This document shows positions 45,222 through 53,908 of a DNA stretch of 64,000 nt, one piece after another. Both the position numbers and the translations under genes were made by a program. Positions within the stretch are counted from its first letter, which is position 1. Each line of letters starts with the position of its first letter. The notes under the pieces are model-generated. The model saw only the letters and a list, made by a program, of their open reading frames with translations. It did no database searches and had not been told where the DNA came from. The DNA is from Taklimakanibacter sp050246735 (GTDB taxonomy: Bacteria; Pseudomonadota; Alphaproteobacteria; Rhizobiales; Aestuariivirgaceae): positions 112,907-176,906 of the forward strand of contig JBFWVM010000010.1 of assembly GCA_050246735.1 (NCBI GenBank), read 5' to 3'.

Positions 45222-45917
45222 ATGGCCAGACAGGCGAAGGACGCCCTGCGGGAGATCGCCTATTTCAAGCCGCTCGACGATGCCGCTTTCGCGCTCCTCG
45301 CGCAGCAATGCGCGATCCGCGAATATGCGGCGCAGGAGCTGATCCTCGGCCACAACGACGAGACCTTCGACGTCCTGTTCCTGCTCGAGGGGCTGGCCCG
45401 GGTCAGCCTCTATTCGGCCGACGGGCAGCGCGTCGGCTTCCGCGACATCGCCGCCGGCACGATCTTCGGCGAGCTCTCGGCCATCGACGGCGAGCGCCGC
45501 TCGGCCAGCGTCGAGGCGGTCGCGACCTGCGTCACCGCGGTGATGCGCCGGCCGCAGTTCCTCGCCGCCATCGCGCATCATCCGGAATTCACCATGGCGG
45601 TGGCGCGCCACCTGACCCGGCAGGTCCGCGTCCTCACCCGGCGCGTCTTCGAGTTCAGCACCATGGCGGTGCGCCAGAGGCTGTGGGCGGAAGTGCTGCG
45701 CCTGGCGGAAGCAGCGGCGCGCGGCCAGAGCCATGCGCTGCTCTCGCCCGCTCCCACCCATGCCGAGATCGCGAGCCGCATCAGCACGCATCGCGAAGCC
45801 GTCACGCGCGAATTCGCCTGGCTCGAGAGCCAGGGCCTCATCGAGAAGGAAGGCCGCGCCCTGAAGGTGCCCGACCTCGCGAAGCTGCGCCGCCTGATCG
45901 GCTCGCTCGACGACTGA
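45222..45917 (+). CDS. Crp/Fnr-family transcriptional regulator
   Basis: A 231-residue regulator. The cNMP-binding barrel (residues 15-110) has GHNDETFDVLFLLEGLARVS, and the phosphate-binding-like GTIFGELSAIDGERRSASVE. The C-terminal winged helix HTH_Crp_2 has PTHAEIASRISTHREAVTRE. No Fnr-type cysteine cluster is seen at the N-terminus, so oxygen sensing by Fe-S is not expected. The ATG at 45222 follows GGAAGGGGGAA. Ligand unknown. Confidence 0.9.
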   Translation: MARQAKDALREIAYFKPLDDAAFALLAQQCAIREYAAQELILGHNDETFDVLFLLEGLARVSLYSADGQRVGFRDIAAGTIFGELSAIDGERRSASVEAVATCVTAVMRRPQFLAAIAHHPEFTMAVARHLTRQVRVLTRRVFEFSTMAVRQRLWAEVLRLAEAAARGQSHALLSPAPTHAEIASRISTHREAVTREFAWLESQGLIEKEGRALKVPDLAKLRRLIGSLDD

Positions 45918-45956
45918 CGGCCCTCGCGCACCTCGTCATGGCCACCCGCTCTCCCC

Positions 45957-46243
45957 CTCGTCATGGCCGCCCCTTCCCCAACTCGTCATGGCCGCCCCTG
46001 AGGCGGCCATCCAGCCCATCCATGCAACGGCTGTGCGGCGTCACGGCTGGATGACCGGGTCAGGCCCGGTCATGACGAGGTGGGAGGTGACGGTGACCGG
46101 CCTCCTCTCGCCTCAACTCGTCATGGCCGCCCCTTCCCCAACTCGTCATGGCCGCCCCTGAGGCGGCCATCCAGCCCATCCATGCAACGGCTGTGCGACG
46201 TCACGACTGGATGACCGGGTCAGGCCCGGTCATGACGAGGTGG
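45957..46243. repeat. Tandem 127-bp direct repeat (period 160)
   Basis: Copies at 45957-46083 and 46117-46243 differ at only two bases (46038/46198 and 46046/46206). Each contains ctcgtcatggccgcccc, gaggcggccatccagcccat and a palindrome ggatgaccgggtcaggcccggtcat. They fill the gap between the Crp gene and TrmN6; no gene is present. Confidence 0.9.
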
Positions 46244-46283
46244 CGGTGGCCGGCCTCCTCTCCCGGAGGCGGCGGGGGCGGCG

Positions 46284-47069
46284 TCAGCGCAGCGGCCAGG
46301 CGGCGCCGTCGCGCAGGACGGCCTCGGCGGCCGGGGTGAACGTCCCGTCCTCGCCATGGAGGACGAGGCCCGGCAGGAGCCGCAGCGGCGCGCGCGAGCC
46401 CTTGACGCCTTGGACGATGATGCGCGTGGCGGCGAGCCCGGCACGCGGGAAGAGCGGCGCCACGGCGATGTCGCCGAAGCGGCCCTCGAACAAAGCGAGG
46501 AGCCGCGCCAGAGCCTCGGCGCGATAGATCACGGTCATGGTGCCGCGCGGCTGGAGGAGGCCGTGCATCGCCCTGATCCACAGATCGAGGTCGCCGGCGG
46601 CGAAGCTGTGGGCCTGGGCCTTCAGCGCCACGGGCGAGGCCGTCGCCTTGTCCTCCTCGAAGAAGGGCGGGTTGGCGAAGGCATGCGCCATGGAGCCGGC
46701 CGCGGGAGCGAGCGCCGAGCCCCGCCGCAGGGCTTCCCTGATGTCGGCATGGACGACGCTCACGCCCGAGCCGCAGCCGTTGCGGCGGGCGTTCTCCTCG
46801 GCCAGCATGGCATAGCGCGCGGCGGCCTCCATGCCGGTGATGCGCAAGCCCGGGACCCGGTAAGCGAGGCACAGGGCGGCGACGCCTGCCCCCATGCCCG
46901 CCTCGAAGACGGCATCGCCCGGCCCGCAGGGGACGCTCGCCGCCAGGAAGACCGCGTCGATCCCCGCACGGTAGCCCTTTTCCGGCTGCAGGATGCGCAG
47001 CCGCCCGTCGAGGAAGCCGTCCTCGGTCAGGCTCGCGGGGATGGCGCCGGCGGGCGGAGACGTCTGCAT
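46284..47069 (-). CDS. trmN6: tRNA1(Val) (adenine37-N6)-methyltransferase-type enzyme
   Basis: A 261-residue SAM-dependent methyltransferase. The N-terminal LRILQPEKGYRAGIDAVFLA and DAVFEAGMGAGVAALCLAY give motif I, and AHAFANPPFFEEDKATASP is the catalytic NPP-F type motif IV. These fit YfiC/TrmN6, which methylates A37 of tRNA1-Val. It lies opposite to the repeat region, with DUF2007 downstream of the same direction. Other N6-adenine methylases are less likely given the N-terminal pattern. Confidence 0.85.
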   Translation of the reverse strand: MQTSPPAGAIPASLTEDGFLDGRLRILQPEKGYRAGIDAVFLAASVPCGPGDAVFEAGMGAGVAALCLAYRVPGLRITGMEAAARYAMLAEENARRNGCGSGVSVVHADIREALRRGSALAPAAGSMAHAFANPPFFEEDKATASPVALKAQAHSFAAGDLDLWIRAMHGLLQPRGTMTVIYRAEALARLLALFEGRFGDIAVAPLFPRAGLAATRIIVQGVKGSRAPLRLLPGLVLHGEDGTFTPAAEAVLRDGAAWPLR

Positions 47070-47078
47070 CGCGGCACC

Positions 47079-47294
47079 CTAGCCCGGCCCGGTTATCGTT
47101 GCGTTACCCAATTCGCGCGCCGCCCGCGCGAAATCCTCGTCGGCCACCATCAGGCGCCTGGGAATGGCGCCGATCGAGCCCTCGACCGCGCTCGTATGGG
47201 CGTCGAACACGACCGCCTCGATCCCGGCCTCGGCCAGCACATGGGTGGCATAGGACAGGAGCACGAGGTCGTTGGTGCGCAGGACTTCCTTCAT
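47079..47294 (-). CDS. DUF2007-family protein
   Basis: A 71-residue protein beginning MKEVLRTNDLVLLSYATHVL, then IEAVVFDAHTSAVEG and RRLMVADEDFARAARELG. This is the putative signal-transducing DUF2007 fold found beside trmN6 in many alphaproteobacteria. It is 9 bases upstream of trmN6, in the same operon. The start ATG is at 47294. Function unknown. Confidence 0.8.
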   Translation of the reverse strand: MKEVLRTNDLVLLSYATHVLAEAGIEAVVFDAHTSAVEGSIGAIPRRLMVADEDFARAARELGNATITGPG

Positions 47295-47388
47295 GGACCT
47301 GTCTTTAGCGTCAACCGGTCGCGCTTGCCCAGAGCCGGCAAGCCCCCCTATTGTCGCCCGAGGTTCACAACGAGGCAGGTTCAATCCC

Positions 47389-48405
47389 TTGGGTGTCGTC
47401 ATCCCCTTCGAAGGCAGCGGCGAGGAGCAGCCGAGCCTCGATCCCCTGATCGCGCTGACCGCCGCGGACATGGCCAGGGTCAACGAGGCCATCCTGGCCC
47501 GGGCGGCATCGCATGTCGAGATGATCCCGGAGCTCGCCGGCCACCTGATCAATTCGGGCGGCAAGCGCATCCGCCCGATGCTGACCGTCGCCGCGGCGCG
47601 CATGTGCGGCGCCAAAGGCGACGCCCATGTCAGGCTCGCCACCGCGGTCGAGTTCATGCACACGGCGACGCTCCTCCATGACGACGTCGTCGACGAGAGC
47701 GACCTCCGGCGCGGCAAGAAGACGGCGCGGCTCATCTGGGGCAACCAGGCGAGCGTGCTGGTCGGCGACTATCTCTTAGGCCAGGCCTTCAAGATGATGG
47801 TCGAGACCGGGTCGCTCGAGGCTCTGCGCATCCTCGCCAACGCCGCCGCGGTGATCGCCGAGGGCGAGGTGATGCAGCTTTCCGCCGCGCATGACACGTC
47901 GACCACCGAGGACGCCTACATGCAGGTCATCGGCGCCAAGACCGCAGCCCTGTTCTCGGCCGCGGCAGAGGTCGGCGCGGTGGTGGCCAAAAGGCCCCGG
48001 GACGAGCAGGCGGCGCTCGAATCCTACGGCCGCAATCTCGGCATCGCCTTCCAGCTCGTCGACGACGCGCTCGATTATTCCGGCCGCCAGGCGCTCATGG
48101 GCAAGAGCGTCGGCGACGATTTCCGGGAAGGCAAGATCACCCTGCCGGTGGTCCTCGCCTATCGCCGCGGCGCCAAAGAGGAGCGCAATTTCTGGAAGCG
48201 CACGCTCGAGGAGGGCAGCCAGACGGCCGACGACCTCGTCTATGCGCAGAAGCTCATCGAGCGCCACACGGCGATCGCCGACACGGTGGAGCGCGCCCGC
48301 CACTACGGCGCCATCGCCCGCGACGCGCTCGCCATCTTCCCCGACAGCCCCCACAAGGCGGCCCTCGCCGAGGCCGTCGATTTCTGCGTGGCGCGCGCCT
48401 ATTGA
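47389..48405 (+). CDS. ispB: Polyprenyl (octaprenyl-type) diphosphate synthase
   Basis: A 338-residue trans-prenyltransferase. The first Asp-rich motif is LLHDDVVDESDLRRG and the second LVDDALDYSG; the N-terminal NSGGKRIRPML is the IPP-binding site. Such enzymes make the ubiquinone side chain. The TTG at 47389, with AGGCAGG nine bases upstream, gives family length; an ATG at 47293 would overlap the start of DUF2007 and is unlikely. Divergent from the DUF2007-trmN6 pair, an arrangement common in Hyphomicrobiales. Confidence 0.88.
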   Translation: MGVVIPFEGSGEEQPSLDPLIALTAADMARVNEAILARAASHVEMIPELAGHLINSGGKRIRPMLTVAAARMCGAKGDAHVRLATAVEFMHTATLLHDDVVDESDLRRGKKTARLIWGNQASVLVGDYLLGQAFKMMVETGSLEALRILANAAAVIAEGEVMQLSAAHDTSTTEDAYMQVIGAKTAALFSAAAEVGAVVAKRPRDEQAALESYGRNLGIAFQLVDDALDYSGRQALMGKSVGDDFREGKITLPVVLAYRRGAKEERNFWKRTLEEGSQTADDLVYAQKLIERHTAIADTVERARHYGAIARDALAIFPDSPHKAALAEAVDFCVARAY

Positions 48406-48428
48406 AACCCCTCCGGGACCGCCGGAAA

Positions 48429-48519
48429 GACCCCCACCCCTAACCCCTCCCCGCAAGGGGGAGGGGAATACCAGTCCCACACCCCTCCCCCTTGCGGGGA
48501 GGGGCTGGGGTGGGGGTCG
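48429..48519. repeat. GC-rich inverted repeat between ispB and potB
   Basis: Left arm gacccccacccctaacccct and right arm aggggctggggtgggggtc are near-perfect inverted copies, with inner ccccgcaagggggagggg palindromes. A third copy of the unit lies at 51549-51596. REP-like; no gene in the gap to 48685. Confidence 0.7.
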
Positions 48520-48684
48520 GGCAGTGGCTGACCAGTTCTCACGGCCCCCTTGCGGGAGAAGGGAAAAACGGCGTGACGCGGGCCGGACGATCGGGCTAAG
48601 CTCGCCCGCCATGAGGGGTGGGGAAGCTGTGACACCGGCAGGCTGCATCGTGGCTCCGAACGCCGGGCCGGCCGGATCCGGGTG

Positions 48685-49545
48685 ATGCGGGAGGCGCGGT
48701 TCGCCTGGTATCTGCTGGCGCCGGCGGTCCTCTTGCTCGCCGTGCTCCTGGTGCTGCCCATCCTCATCATGGGCGTCTACACCTTCTACGAGTTCGTCAC
48801 CGCCGGCGTCGAGCGGGCGAACTACACCCTCGCCAACTGGCACGAGTTCTTCACCGACAGCTACTATCACCACTTCCTGTGGAAGACGGCGCGCGTCGCC
48901 GCGATCACCGCCTTCGCCTGCGCCGTCATGGGCTATGTCCCCGCCTATTTCATCTGGATGACGTCGTTCCGGCACAAATGGCTGCTGCTCCTCCTCCTCA
49001 TCGTGCCCTTCTGGATCTCCTTCACCATCCGCACCTTCTCGTGGATCCATATCCTGGGCGAGCAGGGCGCCATCAACGTCGCCCTCCTGCGCCTCGGCGT
49101 CATCGACGAGCCGGTCCAGATGCTCTACACCGAGGGCGCCGTCATCATGGGCATGATCCATTTCCTCCTGCCCTACATGATCCTCAACGTCTATGTGAGC
49201 CTCGAGGGCATCGACCGCGACCTCATCTCGGCGGCGCGCACGCTGGGCTGCACCAGCGCCCAGGCCTTCCGCGAAGTGACGCTGCCGCTGTCGCTGCCGG
49301 GCCTGTGCGCCGGGCTCCTTCTGTGCTTCGTGCTGGCGGCCGGCAGCTACGTCACGCCGCAGATCCTCGGCGGCAACCGCGACGCGCTGTTCGGCAATCT
49401 CATCTACGACACCATCATGGAGCAGCTCAACTGGCCGATGGGCGCGACGCTGTCGATCGTGCTCTTCGTGCTGCTCGGCATCGTGTCGGCGCTCTACAGC
49501 CGCTATATGGGGCTCTCCACCATCTTCAAGGGGCTGAGCCGATGA
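48685..49545 (+). CDS. potB: Polyamine-type ABC permease (PotB)
   Basis: A 286-residue permease. N-terminal helix FAWYLLAPAVLLLAVLLVLP; periplasmic segment; the ATPase-contact EAA-type loop SAARTLGCTSAQAFREVTLP. Family: spermidine/putrescine or similar opine and amine transporters. The ATG at 48685 is used (a GTG is at 48682). Coupled by ATGA to potC. Confidence 0.88.
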   Translation: MREARFAWYLLAPAVLLLAVLLVLPILIMGVYTFYEFVTAGVERANYTLANWHEFFTDSYYHHFLWKTARVAAITAFACAVMGYVPAYFIWMTSFRHKWLLLLLLIVPFWISFTIRTFSWIHILGEQGAINVALLRLGVIDEPVQMLYTEGAVIMGMIHFLLPYMILNVYVSLEGIDRDLISAARTLGCTSAQAFREVTLPLSLPGLCAGLLLCFVLAAGSYVTPQILGGNRDALFGNLIYDTIMEQLNWPMGATLSIVLFVLLGIVSALYSRYMGLSTIFKGLSR

Positions 49546-50363
49546 TCCCGGCCCGGCAGGCCGAGGATGCAAGCGGCGTCTGGGGCTGGCGGGCGGTGAA
49601 GCTCGTCACCCTCCTCGTCTATGTCTTCATGTTCGCGCCGATCCTGGTCACCGTCATCCTGTCCTTCAACGCCTCGATGTTCGGCGGCTTCCCGATGACC
49701 GGCCTGTCGCTGCAATGGTACGGCAAGCTGTTCCAGAACGAGGCGGTGCTCAGGGCGTTCAAGACCTCGGTGTGGATCGCGCTCCTCACCGCCGCGGTGT
49801 GCACCGTCATCGGGGTGATGGCGGCGATCGCCCTCACCCGCTACGAATTCCGCGGCAAGCAGTGGATGAACACGCTCGTCATCCTGCCCGCCCTGGTGCC
49901 CGAGACCATCCTCGGCGTCGGCCTGCTGCTCCTCATGAAATGGGCGCACCAGCCGCGCTCCTACATGCTGCTCGTGCTCGGCCATATCATGCTGGCGCTG
50001 CCCTTCGTGGTGCTCGTCGTCCAGGCGCGGCTCATCAGCATCAAGCGCGTCTATGAGGAGGCGGCGCTTTCGCTCGGCGCCAACCGGTTCAGCACCTTCC
50101 GGGAAGTGACGCTGCCGCTCCTGATGCCGGCCATCGTGGCGAGCGTGCTCCTCGTCTTCACCATCTCCTTCGACAACATCACGGCCAGCCTGTTCTGGCG
50201 CCCGCCCGGGGTCGAGACCATGCCGACCCAGATCCTGGCGATGCTCAAGATCTCGATCTCGCCGGAGATCAACGCGCTCGGCACCCTCATGATCGTCATC
50301 ACCGTCGGCCTCCCCTTGGCAGGCGGCCTCATTGCGCGCATTCTGTTCGGCAACCGTCAATGA
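49542..50363 (+). CDS. potC: Polyamine-type ABC permease (PotC)
   Basis: A 273-residue permease with FMFAPILVTVILSFNASMFG, FRGKQWMNTLVILPALVPET and the EAA-type loop EAALSLGANRFSTFREVTLP. PotC-type partner of the previous gene. The start overlaps the potB stop. A typical second permease. Confidence 0.88.
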   Translation: MIPARQAEDASGVWGWRAVKLVTLLVYVFMFAPILVTVILSFNASMFGGFPMTGLSLQWYGKLFQNEAVLRAFKTSVWIALLTAAVCTVIGVMAAIALTRYEFRGKQWMNTLVILPALVPETILGVGLLLLMKWAHQPRSYMLLVLGHIMLALPFVVLVVQARLISIKRVYEEAALSLGANRFSTFREVTLPLLMPAIVASVLLVFTISFDNITASLFWRPPGVETMPTQILAMLKISISPEINALGTLMIVITVGLPLAGGLIARILFGNRQ

Positions 50364-50382
50364 CAAACAGGGAGAAACAGAC

Positions 50383-51525
50383 ATGAAACTCACGCAGACG
50401 AAAAGACTGGAGCGGCTCAAGGCGCGCTATCTGGAGGGCGGCATGGACCGGCGCACCTTCCTAGGCCTCGCCGCTGCGGCGGCGGCCTCGGCCGGCGTCA
50501 TGACCCGCTGGAGCGGGGCGGCGCTGGCGGCGGTCACCGAGGTGCGCTTCGACGGCTGGGGCGGCACGGTACAGGAGGCGATCGACAAATACGCCTTCCA
50601 GCCCTACACCAAGAAGACCGGCCTCAAGGTGGTGCAGGGCACCTTCGGCGACGAGAACGAGATCATCACCAAGATCAAGACCGCCAATCCCGGCGACTTC
50701 CAGGTCGTCCATTCCTCGGGCGTCGAATACTACAAGAAATATGTCGACGGCGGCTGGGTGTCGGAGCTCAACGAGGCCAACATCCCGAACCTCGCCAATG
50801 TGATGTCGGCGATGATCGAGCCGTTCCGCAAGATGACGCCGAAGCTCTCGGCGGTGCCCTACGACTACGGGACCACCGGCATCGCCTACAACACCAAGGT
50901 GATCTCGGCCGAGGAGGCCGCCGAGAAGGGCGCCAACCTGCTCGCCGACAAGACATATGCCGGCAAGATCGGCGGCTTCGGCGACAAGAACACGCGGGTG
51001 TGGTATGCGGCGCTGCAGACCGGCCAGAGCCCCAACGACATCAAGGACATCGAGGCGGTGTGGGCCAAGGTGCGCGAGGCCCGCGACATGACGAAGAAAT
51101 ACTGGGGCTCGGGGGCCGAGCTCATGGACCTCCTGTCGAAGGAGGAGATCGTCGTCACCGACGCCTGGTCTGGCCGGGTCGCCGCCCTCCAGGAGCAGGG
51201 CCATCCGATCGGCTATCTCGACCCCAAGGGCAGCTATGCCTGGATGGAGGACATGCTGGTGCTCAAGGGCTCGCCCATGGCCGAATGCGAGGAGCTTCTC
51301 AACTTCATGCTCGACACGGCGACCTCGATCGCGGTGGCCGAGGGGCAGAACTATCCGCCCGCCCTCGATCCCACCAAGGTCAAGCTCACCGACAAGATCG
51401 CCAAGCTGCCGGCCTTCGACCCGACCGGCACCATGAAGGCGCTGACCTTCGCCGACCCGATCTACTGGGCCGAGCACGACACCGAATGGCAGAAGCAGTG
51501 GGACCGCATCTCCAAGGGCGCGTGA
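50383..51525 (+). CDS. potD: Polyamine-type ABC solute-binding protein (PotD-like)
   Basis: A 380-residue extracellular solute-binding protein. A Tat-like signal MDRRTFLGLAAAAAASAG lies 20 residues in; the mature form begins VTEVRFDGWGGTVQEAID. The cleft has YKKYVDGGWVSELNEANIPN and YDYGTTGIAYNTKVI, PotD-like. The ATG at 50383 has AGGGAGA upstream. Probably binds putrescine-like or related amines. Follows potBC by 19 bases. Confidence 0.85.
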   Translation: MKLTQTKRLERLKARYLEGGMDRRTFLGLAAAAAASAGVMTRWSGAALAAVTEVRFDGWGGTVQEAIDKYAFQPYTKKTGLKVVQGTFGDENEIITKIKTANPGDFQVVHSSGVEYYKKYVDGGWVSELNEANIPNLANVMSAMIEPFRKMTPKLSAVPYDYGTTGIAYNTKVISAEEAAEKGANLLADKTYAGKIGGFGDKNTRVWYAALQTGQSPNDIKDIEAVWAKVREARDMTKKYWGSGAELMDLLSKEEIVVTDAWSGRVAALQEQGHPIGYLDPKGSYAWMEDMLVLKGSPMAECEELLNFMLDTATSIAVAEGQNYPPALDPTKVKLTDKIAKLPAFDPTGTMKALTFADPIYWAEHDTEWQKQWDRISKGA

Positions 51526-51548
51526 GCCGGTGATATCCCCTGTCCACG

Positions 51549-51596
51549 CATCTTTCCCCTCCCCCTTGCGGGGAGGGGCCGGGGTGGGGGTCGGGC
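51549..51596. repeat. GC-rich repeat between potD and potA
   Basis: Reads cccctcccccttgcggggag, then gggccggggtgggggtcggg, the same unit as the right arm of the inverted repeat at 48429-48519. It lies in the 114-base gap between the two genes. Confidence 0.7.
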
Positions 51597-51639
51597 GGTA
51601 TTCCGGAATAAGGGTCTTTGCACAATTGCCAGACCACCC

Positions 51640-52725
51640 ATGACCGAGACCGCCGTCGATCTCAAGGGCGTCACCCTGGCCTATGGCGCCTTCGTCGCCG
51701 TGAAGGACGTCGACCTCGCCATCGCCAAAGGCAGCTTCGTCACCCTGCTCGGCCCCTCGGGCTGCGGCAAGACCACCATCCTGCGCTCGATCGCCGGGCT
51801 CGTGACGCCGACCTCTGGCGAGATCGTCGTCGCCGGCCGGCGCATCAACGACGTGCCGATCTATAAACGCAATATCGGCCTCGTCTTCCAGAACTACGCG
51901 CTCTTCCCGCACAAGACGGTCGCCGACAACATCGCCTTCGGCCTCAAATACCGGGGCGTGCCCAAGGCCGACATCCGGGGCAAGGTGAAGCGCGCGCTCG
52001 ACATGGTGCGGCTTCCCGGCGTCGAGGCGAAACTGCCCTCGCAGCTCTCGGGCGGCCAGCAGCAGCGCATCGCGCTCGCCCGCGCCATCGTGATCGAGCC
52101 CGACGTGCTCCTCCTCGACGAGCCTTTGTCGGCGCTCGACGCCAACCTGCGGGAAGAGATGCGCACCGAGCTCAAGATCATCCAGCGCGAGGTCGGCATC
52201 ACCACCATCTTCGTGACCCACGACCAGGAGGAGGCGCTGAGCCTGTCGGACCGCATCGTGGTCATGAATCACGGCCTCATCGAGCAGAACGGCACGCCCG
52301 AGGAAGTCTACCGCGCCCCCGCCTCGCGCTTCGTGGCGAGCTTCCTCGGCCAGTCGAACCTCATCCCCGGCACCATCGCCGAGGCGGCCGGCGGCCGGGC
52401 CCGGATCACGCTCGAGAACGGCGCCGGCATCGAGGCGGACGCGCCCTCCTCCGCCAGGGCCGGCGGGAAGGTCACCGTGGTGGTGCGCGCCCAGCGCCTC
52501 GAGGTCGGCAAGGCGCCGGCCGGCCGCAACCGGCTCAAGGGCAGGATCGCCGCCACCTCCTATCTCGGCGGCAGCGCCGTCTACGCCATCGACGCCGAGG
52601 GCCTGAGGCTCCAGGCCAATGCGGTCATCGACGACAAGGTCTTCCGCGAGGGCGAGACCGTCGACATCGGCTTCGCGCCGTCCGACTGCGTGCTCCTCGG
52701 CGAGGACGACCGCAGGCTCGCGTGA
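51640..52725 (+). CDS. potA: Polyamine-type ABC ATPase (PotA)
   Basis: A 361-residue ATPase. Walker A GPSGCGKTT near 38-46, signature LSGGQQQRIALARAI, Walker B VLLLDEPLSALD, H-loop TIFVTHDQEEALSLSD. A C-terminal TOBE-like domain (FVASFLGQSNLIPGTI on) is the usual PotA addition. It is the last gene of the transport operon; the next gene in the same direction, the aminotransferase at 54150, is separated by repeats and two toxin-antitoxin loci. Confidence 0.9.
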   Translation: MTETAVDLKGVTLAYGAFVAVKDVDLAIAKGSFVTLLGPSGCGKTTILRSIAGLVTPTSGEIVVAGRRINDVPIYKRNIGLVFQNYALFPHKTVADNIAFGLKYRGVPKADIRGKVKRALDMVRLPGVEAKLPSQLSGGQQQRIALARAIVIEPDVLLLDEPLSALDANLREEMRTELKIIQREVGITTIFVTHDQEEALSLSDRIVVMNHGLIEQNGTPEEVYRAPASRFVASFLGQSNLIPGTIAEAAGGRARITLENGAGIEADAPSSARAGGKVTVVVRAQRLEVGKAPAGRNRLKGRIAATSYLGGSAVYAIDAEGLRLQANAVIDDKVFREGETVDIGFAPSDCVLLGEDDRRLA

Positions 52726-52744
52726 GCCCTCGATCCATCCACCT

Positions 52745-52840
52745 CGTCATCCCGGCGAAAGCCGGGACCCCCTGACCAGATTCAACCGGGTGGCGCCTCC
52801 CGCGCTTCATCGATCCCATGGGTCCCGGCTTTCGCCGGCA
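52745..52840. repeat. REP-like palindromic element
   Basis: Left arm cgtcatcccggcgaaagccg and right arm gggtcccggctttcgccggc are inverted. The core gccggcgaaagccgg also occurs in the element at 15928-16064 that splits vapBC. Confidence 0.7.
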
Positions 52841-52851
52841 GCCGCGCCGCG

Positions 52852-53163
52852 TTACGGAGTCCTCGGCGCGCCTGCCCCGGCATGGCGGCGAACCGGAAGT
52901 TTCGCGATTTCCCGGCCGGCCTTCTCCTGCGCAAGCCGGATGTCGTAGGCGCTCTGAAGGTTGAGCCAGAACTGCGCCGACGTCCCGAACCAGTGCCCAA
53001 GGCGCAGCGCCGTATCTCCGGTGATCCCGCGCCGCCCGTGAATGATCTGCGTGATGCGGTTGGCGGGCGCGTCGATCTGACGCGACAGCTCGGTCGGCGT
53101 GACGCCGATGTCCTGCAATTCGTCGGCGAGTATCTCGCCGGGATGGATGGGTGGCCGTGCCAT
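52852..53163 (-). CDS. higA: HigA-family antitoxin, orphan
   Basis: A 103-residue XRE antitoxin. The start MARPPIHPGEILADELQDIG and the HTH GVTPTELSRQIDAPANRITQ are HigA signatures, with the helical DTALRLGHWFGTSAQFWLNL next. The ATG at 53163 matches homologues. No higB is upstream; the in-frame residues before the start (NVEIVDS) only resemble the last codons of a HigB. It therefore looks like a lone antitoxin. Confidence 0.85.
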   Translation of the reverse strand: MARPPIHPGEILADELQDIGVTPTELSRQIDAPANRITQIIHGRRGITGDTALRLGHWFGTSAQFWLNLQSAYDIRLAQEKAGREIAKLPVRRHAGAGAPRTP

Positions 53164-53315
53164 GTGCATGCCTTTCAATGAGTCCACGATTTCCACGTTC
53201 GACGGTCCCGAGCACCTTGCGGCCATTCAAAGCAGATACGTCACTGCATATTTCGCCCTATCCGACTGCATGCCGACAATGACGATGAGACCCGATGAGG
53301 GTCTCCCCGGCAGGG

Positions 53316-53678
53316 TCACGTTTCTCTCAGCGGACGGGATCGGATGCGCCCGGGCTCGACGACCGAGAAATGGCCGGCCCAATCGTGACGCGACAGAAGG
53401 AGACCGGAAAGCACCGGGCCGATGGACCGCGGCGGCATCGGCAGGCGAAGCAATATGACGCCGCATTGCCGCGGCAACGGCGCTGCTTTCGCAAGCTCGC
53501 CGAAATCCTTGTCGAAGGTCAGTAGCAGACGCCGGTTGCGTACCGCACGCGCGAGGACCTCCTGATCGGAAATGCCGGGGGCCGACCGCCTGACCCAGTC
53601 GATGTCGCAGCCTGCCTGTTCGAGCGCCTCGACCAGTTGCCCTGGTATGTTCTCGTTGGCCAGGATTCGCAGGCTCAT
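53316..53678 (-). CDS. DUF5615 PIN-like toxin
   Basis: A 120-residue protein with the PIN-like start SLRILANENIPGQLVEALEQ, then DIDWVRRSAPGISDQEVLAR and LLLTFDKDFGELA. The acidic residues Glu and Asp in these positions fit the nuclease fold of DUF5615. Coupled by ATGA to the DUF433 gene upstream (53675-53908), a standard toxin-antitoxin pair. Intact length. Confidence 0.85.
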   Translation of the reverse strand: MSLRILANENIPGQLVEALEQAGCDIDWVRRSAPGISDQEVLARAVRNRRLLLTFDKDFGELAKAAPLPRQCGVILLRLPMPPRSIGPVLSGLLLSRHDWAGHFSVVEPGRIRSRPLRET

Positions 53679-53908
53679 GCAGCCGTCGGGAATACGCGCT
53701 CGGAGCTCATCACATCGCGCGCATAGGCGAGACAGGCCTGAATGTCCTCTACGACGAGACCGGGATAGGCCTCGAGTATATCCGCCTCGCTCCACCGTTC
53801 CGCCATGAGACCGAGCACGAACTCGACCGAGATCCGCGTGCCGCGGATCACCGGCTTCCCGACCAGCACCGATGGGTCGATCGCGATGCGCTCATTCAGG
53901 TCCGCCAT
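53675..53908 (-). CDS. DUF433 antitoxin
   Basis: A 77-residue protein, starting MADLNERIAIDPSVLVGKPV, then IRGTRISVEFVLGLMAE and SEADILEAYPGLVVEDIQAC, the DUF433 helix-turn-helix signature. Antitoxin partner of the DUF5615 protein, overlapping it by four bases. A probable operator lies upstream: gagtttac...gtaaaccc near 53958-53998. Confidence 0.88.
   Translation of the reverse strand: MADLNERIAIDPSVLVGKPVIRGTRISVEFVLGLMAERWSEADILEAYPGLVVEDIQACLAYARDVMSSERVFPTAA

Noticed and set aside
47272..47388. Longer ispB start at upstream GTG/ATG
   Set aside because: It would run over the divergent DUF2007 start and adds residues that family members lack. The TTG at 47389 with its ribosome site gives the right length.
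53227..53466. 79-residue minus-strand frame between higA and DUF5615
   Set aside because: It overlaps the DUF5615 toxin 3' end in another frame and has no family match. The non-overlapping part is too short to support a gene.
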